Both the position numbers and the translations under genes were made by a program. From assembly GCA_032164295.1 (NCBI GenBank), contig JAJHTX010000013.1:744001-808000 (forward strand): a DNA stretch of 64,000 nucleotides, read 5' to 3'. Within the stretch, counting starts at the first letter, position 1. Every line of letters starts with the position of its first letter. Of the stretch, positions 11,440 through 22,852 are shown in pieces. This stretch comes from Inonotus obliquus (Eukaryota > Basidiomycota > Agaricomycetes > Hymenochaetales > Hymenochaetaceae). Under the pieces are notes generated by a model. That model was not told where the DNA came from. It did not search any database and saw nothing but the letters and a program-made list of their open reading frames with translations.

Positions 11440-12788
11440 ATGATGGAGAACATGCCCGAGGAAATCCTCCGCGACATATTCCTCGTAGCTACGAGGAAAG
11501 CAAAATATGGACGATGTATCAACATCATACTTTACACCGCTCTGCATCTCTCACGTATGCAGCCGATGGCGCAAAGTAGCCCTTTCCTTCGGAGATATCT
11601 GGTCTTGTCTCTACATAGATTGGACGCAATACCTCAGATATGGAGGTTTGACTATGGAATTTTTTTTACATGGCTTCAAAGGACGAATGGGTGACCACTA
11701 AATTTAACTCTCATCCTTCATTTGATTCGAGGGGACGCTGAGTGGGATTCCATGGCCGGAAATATGATCTCAGCAATGCTTGCGGAGCAGCACCTTTGGT
11801 TGGAGAAGGGTCCGCATTGTGTGGGATCTGCAGAATCCACCAAACATCGTTGCGACGAACATGCCACTGTTATTGTCGTTGGAGCTGAGTTGCACTGGGA
11901 GCGCCATGTTCGAGGCAACCTACCGTCATCGATCTCTCGGCCTCTCGAAAGATCCGGAAACTCACTCTTTTTGGTGCGATCAAGCTCAGGACCGGATCCA
12001 CAACGGGACCAAGGAGCCTTGAGTTTTTTAGCATTGATATTGTCTCCTTCGATCCATTCGTCGATGCGCGAATGGTGGAAAGTCTTGCAAAACGCGAAAA
12101 ACCTCAAGCATCTCCGACTTTCCTTCCCTATAACCCAGGATGCTGTTGCCCCGGAGATTATGGAAATGTCAGTTCTACCTCACGTTCGGTCCCTTTCGTT
12201 AGGAGGAGAAAATGCTCTCGAACTCGTTCTCGATAAGCTCACCGTTCCTGCTTTGCATGCGCTGGATCCACCAGAAAGTGATAGTTCCCTGAACATCCTC
12301 CGACGCTCAATGCCTCCTTTTCGGTCTTAGTTGTATACGGATCTGAGGTTACCCACGGCAAATTCATCTCAGCTCTCCATCTCTCGCCTACCCTCGAAAG
12401 TCTGCGTATTTCCTATTTGATTGAACCAGTGGCTCTCTTCCAAGAGCTCACCGTACGAACCTGGACGGCTCTAACAAGGAGAACGAAATGGAAGAGGACG
12501 ACGTGCTTTGCTCCACACTACGAGTCTTTCGTTTCGAAAGATTTTACACAGATGGTATTACCGAGGCCATCATCAATGCATTCAGCGCTATGCTAATATC
12601 ACGTCAGCACATGAAGACGATCATGGTGGCTGAACTCGATGGACAAGTCGAGATGCTCCGGCTGCCGCTCATCTGACTATGAAAAAGTACGGAGAGTACT
12701 TGGTCAGTTCCCAATACGGCAAGGGTACGATAATCCTCCGCTGGATCCTATTAAAGATCCTCTCCGGAGTTGGGACGATGTTTAATAG
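11440..12788 (+). pseudogene. F-box/LRR-type gene copy A, frameshifted
   Basis: Decayed paralogue of the intact gene at 13352-14737 and of the copy at 40168-41552. The N-terminus MENMPEEILRDIFLVATRK is the same F-box start. Homology then jumps frame near 11505 (continuing as YFTPLCISHVCSRWRKVALS), again near 11665 (run of T in ggaattttttttacatggct), and again across 11840-12000. Later blocks, such as REWWKVLQNAKNLKHLRLSF, DKLTVPALHAL and EEDDVLCSTLRVFRFERF, align with matching LRR-like blocks in the intact copy, but in different frames. A codon matching CAG in copy C reads TGA here near 11692. With at least three frameshifts and a stop this copy cannot make the full protein. Its 3' end (gttgggacgatgtttaa) parallels the intact copy. 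Confidence 0.8.
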
Positions 12789-13351
12789 ATACGGGTGTCG
12801 GGCCGGAAGGCTTCAACATGGGAGGGCGAACAGACGGTTCAAAGAGATATGAGAACTTGTTGTGGAGATCACATGGAATAAGCATATTCCTTGTCGAGGT
12901 ATGTTGATAAAAGCAAACTTCCCGCCCCTGCTCAATTTGATATATTAAATCACTGACGAAGTCTATAGTTATGGTTACAACCGATATACATAGGATTAAC
13001 ATTGTTCGGATTCAGGAGACTTGGGCTATGGCAACAGAATAAATTGTTCCAAGCGTTCAATCTGCGTGACTGCACAGTGCGTGTCACCTCCAAAGTCCGT
13101 CATATCTATCTTGAAGTCAGTTCTTGCCTACTGAGATCGCTTATCTCTTATGTCTCAGATAGCATACGTATTCGACGGACCTTGTCTTGGCGGAGTCGGA
13201 TGAGACATGCTATAAGAAGCTCGGTTGTATCGTCCTCTCGTTTATTTCAACGGCGACGTACCTCTAAGGGGACAAGCGCAAGTCAGTGCGACGGTTGTCT
13301 TCTCACCATTACTCTCTCCCTTCATATACAAATAGTAATCCCTCGCTCGTC
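12789..13351. other. spacer between F-box copies
   Basis: Probable promoter and leader of F-box copy B. A gcgtgactgcacagtg block near 13064 recurs in variant form before copies A (near 11269) and C (near 40037). Confidence 0.4.
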
Positions 13352-14737
13352 ATGGAGAAACTATTTGAGGAAATCCTCCGCGACATATTCATGATAGCTA
13401 CTTTGTCTGCGCTTCGCGACGATCGATCCACCTCCTTCCTGGCACCCCTCCGCATCACTCACACCTGCAGTCGATGGCGCAACGTGGCGCTTTCCTTTGG
13501 AAACATGTGGTCTTATCTCCACATAGATGTCCAGCTCTTCTTCAGATGTGAAAGCGCGACGGTGGAAATCTTCGATACATGGCTTCAAAGGACGAATGGA
13601 CAACCGCTCAATTTTACTCTCGTTCTTGGCCAGTGTGTCCGATTAGCCGAATGGACTCCCATGGCTGCACACATGGTTTCGGAAATGATGAAAGAGCGGC
13701 AACGATGGAGAGAGGTCAGTCTTCTATGGTGTCTGTTAGATTCCCCACCAAAAATCGAGGCGGAAAACATGCCACAGCTGTTGTCATTGCATCTGGCGTA
13801 CGGAGGCCTCGCTGCGTTCAACGCAAATCTGGAACCCGCCACCATCGATATCTCGGCCTCTCGAAATATTCGGAAACTCACTATTGATTATCCGCATCAG
13901 CTCAGTTCCGGAACCGCGCCAGTGAGTGCGTTGACAGGATGGAGCGGTCTTAAACGCTTGAGCGTTGTCATTCCCTCGGGCGATCGGCTCTTCAGCGAAT
14001 GGTGGAATATCTTGGAGAAAGCCGCGAATCTCAAACACATTCAATTCTCCTTCCGTAAGGAAGCGGGTACTGTCATCCCGGAGGACTTGAAGATGATAGA
14101 TCTGCCTCACTTGGAGTTTTTTTCGGTACAAGAAACAGAAGATCATTATCGTATCTGGGACAAACTCACGCTTCCTGCTTTGCTCGTTTTGGCTTGCAAC
14201 TATTTGGGTCCGCCAGGCAGCGATATCTTCTTGAATTTTATACGACGCTCCATGCCTCCCTTGACTTTTTTAATTGTACGTGGAGCCGAAACGACGCATG
14301 GCGAGCTAATCTCAGCTCTCCGACTCCTGCCTACCCTAGAAAGTTTATTCATAAACTTTTCGACTGGACCAGTGACTCTCTTCCAAGAGCTTACCGTACC
14401 AAGTGTCGACAGATTCAACAAGGGGGAAGGAATTAGAAGGAACGACGTACTTTGCCCCGCACTACGAACGTTCCGTTTTGAAAAATTCTCCGAGGAAGAC
14501 ACTATCGAAGCCACCCTTAATGCGTTTAGCACTATGATAATGTCACGTCAGCAGCGCATGAAGACGTTCACGGTGGTTGAACTCAATGAAAAAGTCGAGA
14601 TGCTCCAACTGCCGCTTACAGAGGGCCACCCTGGTTATGAAGAAGTACAAAAAGTAATGGGTAAACATCAAATAACGTTAAGAAACGATAATTCCGATCC
14701 TTTCGAGAGTCTACTTAGTAGTTGGGACGACGATTAG
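13352..14737 (+). CDS. F-box/LRR-like protein, copy B (intact)
   Basis: Single-exon gene of 461 codons. Residues 1-45 (MEKLFEEILRDIFMIATLSA ... LRITHTCSRWRNVALSFGNM) match the basidiomycete F-box-like start, expected to bind Skp1 in an SCF ubiquitin ligase. The rest has irregular leucine-rich units, for example GLKRLSVVIPSGD, NLKHIQFSF, LPHLEFFSVQETED and LPTLESLFINFS, likely a substrate-binding solenoid. The start was chosen at the ATG directly before the F-box; a longer open frame begins upstream but lacks coding character. Of three paralogues in the window this is the only one with an open frame. It sits about 0.8 kb from the left border of the repeat island. Substrate unknown. Confidence 0.8.
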   Translation: MEKLFEEILRDIFMIATLSALRDDRSTSFLAPLRITHTCSRWRNVALSFGNMWSYLHIDVQLFFRCESATVEIFDTWLQRTNGQPLNFTLVLGQCVRLAEWTPMAAHMVSEMMKERQRWREVSLLWCLLDSPPKIEAENMPQLLSLHLAYGGLAAFNANLEPATIDISASRNIRKLTIDYPHQLSSGTAPVSALTGWSGLKRLSVVIPSGDRLFSEWWNILEKAANLKHIQFSFRKEAGTVIPEDLKMIDLPHLEFFSVQETEDHYRIWDKLTLPALLVLACNYLGPPGSDIFLNFIRRSMPPLTFLIVRGAETTHGELISALRLLPTLESLFINFSTGPVTLFQELTVPSVDRFNKGEGIRRNDVLCPALRTFRFEKFSEEDTIEATLNAFSTMIMSRQQRMKTFTVVELNEKVEMLQLPLTEGHPGYEEVQKVMGKHQITLRNDNSDPFESLLSSWDDD

Positions 14738-15576
14738 GAGATGCGGAGACCATAGTTGAACTACTTATATAAACTCTTCTTATGTAATGCGGTTTTGGGA
14801 CGACCCATGCCATGTCGTCCTGCCGATGCTCATTTTGTTTTTCGAGACTCCTGTAACTCTGTATTTAAACTCATGTACCCACTTACACAACACATTAACC
14901 ACCAGAGGGAAAAGTACAGTAGTAAAAAAAATTATGTACCTGCAAAAAGCAAAAACGAATAAGAAACTTGTTGAGATGTAGCGGTATAGATCATTTGCTA
15001 TTTCTTCAAAATGTTATGTAAGCAATAAGCAAAGAACAGTTAAAAATTCCACGCGCATGGAAATGTAATAAGATCCGCAGAGCTGTTGACAAAGAGTATA
15101 AGGTAAGGATTATTTCCCATTGAGGCATGAAAACTATGATACCCATCTTAGTCTTTCTCAGATATGCATACAGTCACACAATCTCATTGACGGATCAGCT
15201 TAACCATTTTTGGAACATATTCAATGCACAGAAATTTACCCTAATTACCAATGTTAGCGTTAAAGAAATACTGACTGGTAAGATCGCCGGAAACCTTGCT
15301 CAGAGCCCTAATTGTGGTTTAAAAAGGTTGTCTGATAATAGTTACATGATAGCAGAGTATGGCAAGTACTGTATACATAGTTTCTTTGTCCGTCTAGTAT
15401 CCCACAAGTCTCTATGTTTACTTTATCCTACAAATACAGTTTATCTGGTCTCCGGAAGGCTGGGGTCAGTGGATGGATGTTGAAAAGATGCAGATGCCCA
15501 TTTCTCACCATATATGGTAGGTATTGCTCTTTCCCGAAGCTTGCCGATCCATGATCAAATGAATGGTTCCCATGGC
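14738..15576. other. AT-rich spacer at island edge
   Basis: An open frame of 118 codons at 15127-15483 has no recognisable motif and an AT-rich composition similar to the neighbouring repeats. I do not call it a gene. The repeat island starts right after. Confidence 0.35.
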
Positions 15577-15829
15577 AGGCAAATCAGGATGGAGGTGAGG
15601 TCGATATTTTAAATGTTTTCTTCTCTGTCATTTTAAATACCGATAAGGATATCCGACTGTTCAATATTTAAAATATAAGTCACGTGTTGGCATTTTAAAT
15701 ATCGATTTGGATATCAACAGGGTTGATATTTTAAATATAAGTTGGGTTATAAAATATAAGTCCATCAATATTTAAAATATCAGACTAGTGAAGTTGATAT
15801 CCAAATCGATATTTACAGTCTTTTTCATA
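15577..15829 (+). repeat. AT-rich repeat Z, copy 1
   Basis: The stretch from about 15577 matches the reverse complement of 39868-40005: aggtgaggtcg, ctgtcattttaaata, aaggatatccgac and cacgtgttggcatttt occur in the same order. The copy ends at cagtctttttcata, where the mariner-like copy begins. It contains one extra segment absent from the other copy (the MITE at 15698-15813). Confidence 0.75.
15698..15813. mobile_element. 116-bp MITE with 21-bp TIRs and TA duplication
   Basis: Begins aatatcgatttggatatcaa and ends with its exact reverse complement; the terminal inverted repeats are perfect over 21 bp. TA flanks it at 15696-15697 and 15814-15815. The other copy of repeat Z (near 39887) has a single TA at this point and no insert, so the empty site is present in the same window. 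Interior is over 70 percent A/T and includes internal attttaaatat palindromes. The TA target points to mobilisation by a Tc1/mariner-type transposase. Confidence 0.88.
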
Positions 15830-17659
15830 AGTCCTATGACACGTGCTTTTCATGTGATATGAGCCGCATCTGAGCCAAAACATCAAAAATAGGAATGAAT
15901 CAACATTTTCTCTGTGGATACGACACAATAACCATTGATTAAGCACTCTAAAATTGGCTATGGTCACAAGAGATACGAATATGTAAAAATTGAAGTGATG
16001 CATAAAGAGTGCAAGAGGCAAGAGGCCAGACAACTGCCACTAGTCTGTTCCCTCTCACATTTTCACTGAGGTTCAAAATTTATTGCTCCTTTACATCTGC
16101 CTCTAAATTTTTTTCTCTACTTGTAAATTAAGTACAATACTATAGCAGTATTCCCTGTGAGTTTGAAGCAGATCTGTGCAGTATTGGTCGTGCACTAGAG
16201 AGGTTTACATTCTGCTTCATGCTGTTCCACCCTCCTCATCTCGTAACTTTCCCTGCAGTGCGGACAGACAGGCTGCTAAAATTATGATCCTTTCTGCATG
16301 ACTATCAGATGCTCTATAGCCATCACCAGCATGAGTTTCCCATCCATCCATTCTATGCTTCAACCACTATGCTCAGACCTCTCTATGCATACCACTAATG
16401 CCTGGGTGCACGTGAACGGTGCTCATAGTTAGCACACTCCTTCTTACTTTTCTTACTCCTTTCGCATCATTCTGCAATGGTTCAAGGCAAAGCATTCTCA
16501 GAAGATGCGAGATACATCATATTCAGGCTATATCAATCACAACTCACTACCGTACATGATCTGGCTCATGTGATGGGTGTCTATCGGTCGACTATCCACC
16601 GAGTGGTCACCCAATACAAGCGTACGGGACATTTTCAAGGGGAGGGCACAAGAACTGGGAGACCAAGGGCACTGGACTATGCAGACATGCAGGTAAGTTC
16701 AAATTGGAACGGGAAATACTCGCTTTGGCTGACTACACTGCAATTTCTCCTGAGCTCAATTGAGCATCGCAAGGATCAGTACTTGGATGAAGTGAGAGAA
16801 GAGTTGGAAAGGCGAGTCGGCAAGAAGGTTTCGGATACTATGGTGTGGAGATCCTTAAAACTGGTGGGGTTCACTCTGAAGATGGTATGGTAATGATTAT
16901 GACCTGGTATCAGCAGACTTACCATGCACCGCCTAAGATATCAAAAAGGGCGCTTGAATGCAGTGAGACTGCTCAAATTCGGTATAGATTAAGAATAGCA
17001 TGTCAATATGAGGCAGAACAGCTCATCTTTGTCGATGAGAGTGCATGCGACTGACACACCTTCCTGAGAAAGAAGGCGTGGGCTTTGGAGGGCTGTTAGG
17101 CATGTTGGAAAATGATCTTTGCACGTGGCAAAAGGTGCAGTGCCTCGCCTTATAGCTGAGAATCTAACTGGCTTGCTTCTGCTAGGTATTCAGTCCTGCC
17201 CGTGATTACTACGACTGGCATACTCAACTGTATGATAGTGGAAGGATCCTTCAACACCGCTTTGTTCACCGCCTTCGTCAGGGATCTTTTGGACCACATG
17301 CAGCCATGGCCGGCCCTGAATTCTGTCGTGGTGATGGACAATTGTGTAATTCACAAATTGCTGGAGATTCAAGAGCTCATCGAATCTAGGTCGGACCGTT
17401 TTAGTCTGTTGTGCTGCTGTGCAGTGCTGTTACTGATCTAGTTATACATAGGGACATGAAGCTGAAGTTTCTTCCTACATATTCTCCAGACTTCAACCCA
17501 ATTGAGCTGGCATTCTCTCTGTTGAAGGCTCGGCTTCGTCGTGTCAGGTTCAGTGATGAGGAGACAGAGGGTTCTGTAGTTGTGAAGCTTTATGGTGAAA
17601 CAATGTCTATCAGTGCTACCAGCTGTCGTGCTTTCTATCATCATTGTGGTTATCTCTGT
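15830..17659 (+). mobile_element. mariner-like (IS630/Tc1) element, copy 1
   Basis: A 1.83-kb segment repeated in inverted orientation at 34177-36007 with only scattered substitutions. TA lies just outside both ends of both copies. Clear terminal inverted repeats could not be seen, so the true ends may differ slightly. It contains a broken transposase gene at 16477-17662. Confidence 0.8.
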
Positions 17660-17662
17660 TAG
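16477..17662 (+). pseudogene. IS630/Tc1-mariner transposase, broken (copy 1)
   Basis: DDE transposase with an N-terminal helix-turn-helix (MVQGKAFSEDARYIIFRLYQ ... YRSTIHRVVTQYKRTG) and a basic linker RTGRPRALDYADMQ. A probable intron at 16693-16764 is followed by VREELERRVGKKVSDTMVWR and a second probable intron after FTLKM. The catalytic domain shows LIFVDESACD (first Asp), VVMDNCVIHK (second Asp) and YSPDFNPIELAFSLLKARLR (third acidic position). In-frame stops occur at TGA 17052-17054 (where DES..D-[R]-HTFL would continue) and TAG near 17096. Both are shared with the other copy, so neither can make a full enzyme without readthrough. Confidence 0.85.
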
Positions 17663-18809
17663 CGCAGGATTTCTTTTCTTACGTTTGAGCAGATCATTTG
17701 GACCTCAACTGGTCAAACAGCGTAATTAATATATCGGGCATCTAGATGTATCTATGACTACTGCTACTTGATTTGAGAAGCATCTTCCTGTGCATATCGA
17801 ATAATACGATTGAGCAGGCCAATGCTCATCTGTCCCTGAACTTGTGCCACCATACTTTCGAGTTTGCTATAGTCAAGAAAGGCAACATCATCTAACTGTT
17901 TGATATCATTGGCTTCGAACACAGGCAGCAGAGACCTATATGCGTAGTCATCACGGCCCCTCTCCATGTCATCGTGCAGTAATTCAAGCCAATTCTGAAC
18001 CATAGGGAAATCACGCTGTCAGGCCATAAATTCATTACATAATAACTAATTCCTTTATTGGACCTCATGACGAACACTCAACAGCAGACATACTAAATAT
18101 CGCCTCACATTGTAACATTAGATATCATAAAAGCACGTTAAGCCATTCCTTTCACAAAGCATCATACTTGACAAGTCTAATGGTACTTGAGATAATGTCA
18201 CCCAAAGAAACAAGTAACCATACTCACTTAGACACTCTATAGACAAGACGCAATTCAACGACTCGATCTACCCATTCAATTTCTTGACAAATAGTCGTTT
18301 CAACCCATATTCTAAATAAAGGAACATCAGGTATTTTACCCAAACAATCAAACAATAGAATTCATACCTGATTTGTTCTATGCGTCCATCAGAGTTACTT
18401 GGTGAACAATAGGCCAGAAGACGATGCAAGAGAAGACGCAAATGATGGATAAAGCGAGCACGTTGCAGCCTCATGACAGTTAATGATGAGATGTATTTTC
18501 ACTCATCGGCGATAATTAATATAAATTTGCTTAAAAAGTGAAGCTTGAGGAAAGTAGTATTGAGAAGGTCTCCGATCAAAGTATCTAGTGTCTCATACAG
18601 TAGAGAAATGTGCTAAGAGAGGCACAGAAGTCGCATACAATTGCAGACTCTATGGTTGAGAATAAGCGAGTTTTAGTAAACTATATCTGAAACGCTAGAT
18701 GTACTCATTAAACCATTCACAGAATGGTGAGAAATACCTTCCAAATTGGGACAAGTAAAGGTGAAACACTAAGCTTCTCTCAAATAAATTGGTAAGGTAG
18801 CAGGATCTA

Positions 18810-19660
18810 TGTGTATGAGTCAAATTGAGTCATTCAGTGTTGTATGATGCATTCTGACTCACACCTGACCACTATGAGTTACTATAAGTCATAATGAGTC
18901 ACAACTGAGATAGTACCTGACTTATGAGTCGCAACTGAGATGAGATAAATAGTTCTGAGTTATATTTCATTCAAACTTCAATATATACTATTTTTTCTTC
19001 TAAATTTAGGTAGATAGAAATGACTCACTCATGTAGCACAGCCACCCCTGTAGTAGCATAAAAGGAGAGGCATTTTGGCCCTCATGAGAATAACACACTA
19101 CTAAGGAACACACTCCTTAGAATCATTTCTTTACAAACAATACTCTTGTGAACAATCTCTCTTAAGAACAATAATAGTCTTCTGAGAACACAGCGGTGTG
19201 TCTCTCAGAGTCATTAGTGCACCCTCTAAGGGGATTTATTTGTGTGTGATTTGTAAGCTCAAGGCTTGGAACTGCTAAGTTCTAAGTTACTTCTAAGTCT
19301 ATCTCAACGTCTCAGTCTAAGTAAACCACACTGGTGGTTAAGTCGATCCTAGAGCTGTCTAGGAATAATTACGCAGTCAGCCCTAGAGTTGTCTAGGCAC
19401 ATTTACGTAGTCCCACAGTCAACGTCTTCGTGTACCAGAGCCACACAGGTGGTTCAATTCAGTCCTAGAGCCATCTAGGATATTCACGTAATCCCGCAAT
19501 CCGTCCTTGCATACTTTTATTTCCACACCAGTGGGAATTACCTAAGTTTCAATACCAGACCAGTTTTATTTACCATCTCGATCAACCCTTTATTAGCTGA
19601 ATTTTACTAAATAGGAACCCTCCCAAGCCTAACGAACAACTGGGAAGATTATCTGACTGC
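18810..19660 (+). mobile_element. solo-LTR-like regulatory/hairpin block
   Basis: Non-coding block inside the broken AT-hook gene. Order: five TGAGTCA/TGACTCA sites (18816, 18826, 18855, 18895, 19021), a TATA-like cataaaag near 19055, then a row of perfect short hairpins at 19324-19339, 19348-19363, 19382-19397, 19464-19479 and 19521-19537. This is the U3-TATA-R/U5 order of an LTR. No TG...CA ends with a target duplication could be fixed, so borders are approximate. Confidence 0.45.
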
Positions 19661-20718
19661 AGAACAGTCCGATTGACTCAGTGGAAGTGATATTTGATTG
19701 CGTAGACAATACTCAATTTTAAATACACTTTCAGCACGACAACGCGGTCTGCGATCAGTTGATACCTAGCTATGTGTCTGCTGATGCTGTACGTTGGCAG
19801 GCAGGTTAGAAGCCTGTATTGGCACTGCATTTATTACTGTTCCAGGAACACTGGTAGCAGAAATAGTTATGGGCCCACTTGCTGTGTTAGTGCCTGTCTC
19901 TGCATTGGGACTCCTAGCTGCTTTCCACTGCCTATCCAATACCTTCAATTGCTTGGGCACTTCATCCACTTTGACCCCAGGAATATCATTGACCTAAGTG
20001 AGATATAGCTTCACTTTGACGAAATGTGCATTGACAACAGGACTTACAATCAGTTTGGCATGTTCGAGAAGGTGTTTATTCGAGTATGCTAAGTGGTCTC
20101 TTGACCCCCTTATCTTTCTGCAGAGCCTTCCATCATGTTCATCACATTTGAAGGCGGCCGTAATTTGTGACATGATCGATTCGATTTTCATCTGGTAAGC
20201 TTCCTTAGCGTCAGCAACTCCTGTAGCAACTGTGTTTGCTCTGACAGTGCCTTGCTGCCAATTGCTATTGATATTGTCTCTGTGTGTACCCTTCACAGCC
20301 TGTCAGAGAGTTCAGCTGGATCAGCTGAGGTTTGGATGAAGACGAACCTGATTGCTGAGATTCTGAATGACAATTTCTGGGTTGGTACTACCCTTCCTTT
20401 TCTTCTTTTCGGCTTCCTGATATGTGCGGATCTGATCAAACAATATATCCAGTTGTTCTTCCGTATCCAGATACTCCAGCTCCAGCTTTGTACCAGACTT
20501 TGCAGACCAACAAGCCGTATAACCAAGTTGGTTGAATGTAGAGTGGCCCCGAGTGATAGAGACTGCTGTCTTGATCAGATCGGCCAGGGACATATGAGAG
20601 TTGATCTTCATGTTGTGCATACCAATACCATCATGGATCTTTACCACGACCTCCATGTTAGGTCTTTTTGGTGCTGCTGGTGTTGATGCGAATAAGCCGT
20701 AAGCTTGTGCACGACCGA

Positions 20719-22438
20719 TGAATGTGTGAGAACGCGGCCGGTATCAGAAGTACCGGACGAAGGGGGTACGATTTAGATGTGTTGGGAGGGCCGGTACGTG
20801 GCGGTACTAAGTTGTACAGTTACAGACAAATCGTCAAGAGAGAATAGTAGGGCCTGGCTGGATTGATGAGTACAGGAGGCTATAGGTGACCGCTCAAGAG
20901 GCGAGGTATCAGGAGACGATCAATACCGAGATGAATCCGTTGATACCGAGTCGTCTGGTGTCCGGTATCACGGTAGAGAGAACGAAGCAGTAGAGAAGAC
21001 GAGCTGAGGGGGTGTTTCTGATGGGACTAGTTGTGAGACGAGAGGCAAGGGTGATGAAGATGATAACGATGACTACTGGTATTGATACCGGCGACTACGA
21101 GACGAGATGAACGAACGGGGGCTTGAACGAGATAAGCAAAACCCGGACCTTCACTCTGGAAGTTCCTCTCAGATTAGCTAGTTTGCTACAGTAGAACATG
21201 CAGGCTATAAATACCATAATACCGTAGCCATTCAAGATACCAAATGGGGAGTTTTTACAAGTCGAATCGTACCGCAATCCGGTACAAGAAAGGGAACATA
21301 AAGTCGAATTGAATGTTAAATTATAATCAGGGGAAACATAAGATGATGAATGAATAAGAAGTTTTATCAGGGGGTAGCTAAGAATAGGGTGGGATGAGAC
21401 AAGAACCCAATGAAAACTCACGACGAGTGATACCGAGGTAGGGCGGCGGTACCGACGTCGACCAGCGCTAAAATAAGAACGTGTCTCAAGCTACCGCATG
21501 GGCGCTCCTGGCGATGTCCCTGTCGTCTCCTTCGCAGGAGAAGCACGTCATCCTGATTTACCTTTGTTCCGGTATCATGATCCGTGCGGCGTCAGTCTGG
21601 GCGTCTACCGATCGATCAGACGGCGTGCTCCAATGTTGACGTGTCGGTACAACCCAACCTTGGCAATGGAGTACTCTACCGCTCGGTACCAATCAGTACC
21701 CTGGGATCGTCCCTGAGCATCAACGAGATCGCTCGAGCCCCTCGATATCAATCGGTACGCGTTGCCTGACTCGACTGGGCATTGCTTGGCTTCCCCTCCA
21801 AGTCGGATCGATGGCCTCCTCCGAGATCGAAGCAGTGTACGGCAGACTTGATTCATTTCCCAACCTTCCTCTCGACGTAGATCTCCGAGGGCGTGGTCTC
21901 GACCTAGCACACATTACGAACTCCGGTACAGGAGCGGACCATCGGTATCAACACCGGTATCGTCGGTATCGATGCATGGCGGTTCAGAAGGGCATACTGT
22001 CGGACTTGGAGCTTCGACCATGATCCAACTCTTCGCAGCAACGTATGGCAGACCGATCGTAGCTTTGTGAGCCTTTCCCTCTGGTATGGGCTGTCGAGGG
22101 CGTAGTATCGACTAGACGTGGACTATTAAGCATCGGTATCAGGATGGGTGGACGGTACGGTATCGGTATCATCGGTATCGAAGTCTGGTGGTTCGGTACT
22201 GTGATGGAAGACGGGCGTAGGGATTGGTGATTCGGTATTGGTGCAGAAGTCTGGCTAAATGTATGCAGGACCAGTTCTCAATCGTTCTTAGCCTTGTCGA
22301 ATTGCAGAAGCCTCGTACTTTGTTGGAACCGCAGGCGTAGATAGGACAGCAGAAGTACCGTGGTCTGAAGAGAAGTAAGAAGCGGTAGAATCACAGAATT
22401 AAGCCCATATCGATCGTAGCCTCCGGTATTACTCTTTA
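20719..22438 (+). mobile_element. element Y, copy 1, 4-bp target duplication
   Basis: About 1.72 kb, a direct repeat of 27528-29239. Ends are TGAATGTGTGAGAACGCGG and ...ATTACTCTTTA; the flanks are CCGA on both sides (20715-20718 and 22439-22442). Rich in GGTACC/GGTATCGG-type short motifs and lacking a convincing coding frame. Removing the element and one CCGA restores the frame of the minus-strand AT-hook gene. No terminal inverted repeat is visible. It could be a solo LTR or another non-autonomous element. Confidence 0.8.
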
Positions 22439-22852
22439 CCGAATGAAGGGGTATTCCAGTCAAATTCCTGGTTATCTATAGATTTCTTAGCCAGTTTCAA
22501 CCAACAATGAATGGAAGTCCCAAACCGTCACTGAGATTGAAGGAATGGTTGTCGAGAGAGTTGAGCACTTCGGCGTAGATGGGTTCACCGTTTGCAAAAT
22601 CCTGTGTTTCATTCACGGGCTTGTTCACAAAACCTGACGCCTCAATGACATCCATGATAGACACATCCTCTTAGTTTTCAGCACTATATTCTTGTTGCCT
22701 GCTGGTAATGTTGCCAACTTTCCTGGGACGTCCTGGGCCACGTTTCAGTTTCCGGGCGGTCATGAGTATTTCCGCCGCTTTTGCCACAGCTGCTTCTTCG
22801 TTATCCTTGACTTTCTGAGTTTTCTTCCTGGCCCACTTTGGTGACATCGTGG

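Larger units (their letters stand above)
17764..22852 (-). pseudogene. AT-hook protein gene, broken by insertions
   Basis: Minus-strand gene in pieces. The N-terminal exon starts at 22852 (MSPKWARKKTQKVKDNEEAA) and contains the AT-hook KRGPGRPRK, a minor-groove DNA-binding motif. A TAA at 22671-22673 stands where coding sequence otherwise continues (EDVSIMDVIEASG). After a possible frameshift the frame runs into DNQEFDWNTPSFG, is split by element Y1 (20719-22438), and resumes as RAQAYGLFASTPAAPKRPN into MEVVVKIHDGIGMH. That second part (20656-20321) looks like a ubiquitin-like or PB1-like fold by eye only. Further exons are at 20296-20060 and 19990-19766. An LTR-like insertion follows, and a last exon at 18003-17764 ends RIIRYAQEDASQIK. 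The family is not recognised; DNA binding is inferred from the AT-hook alone. Confidence 0.6.

Noticed and set aside
15127..15483. Open frame of 118 codons in the AT-rich edge of the island
   Set aside because: No motif, no splice context, and composition like the surrounding repeats.
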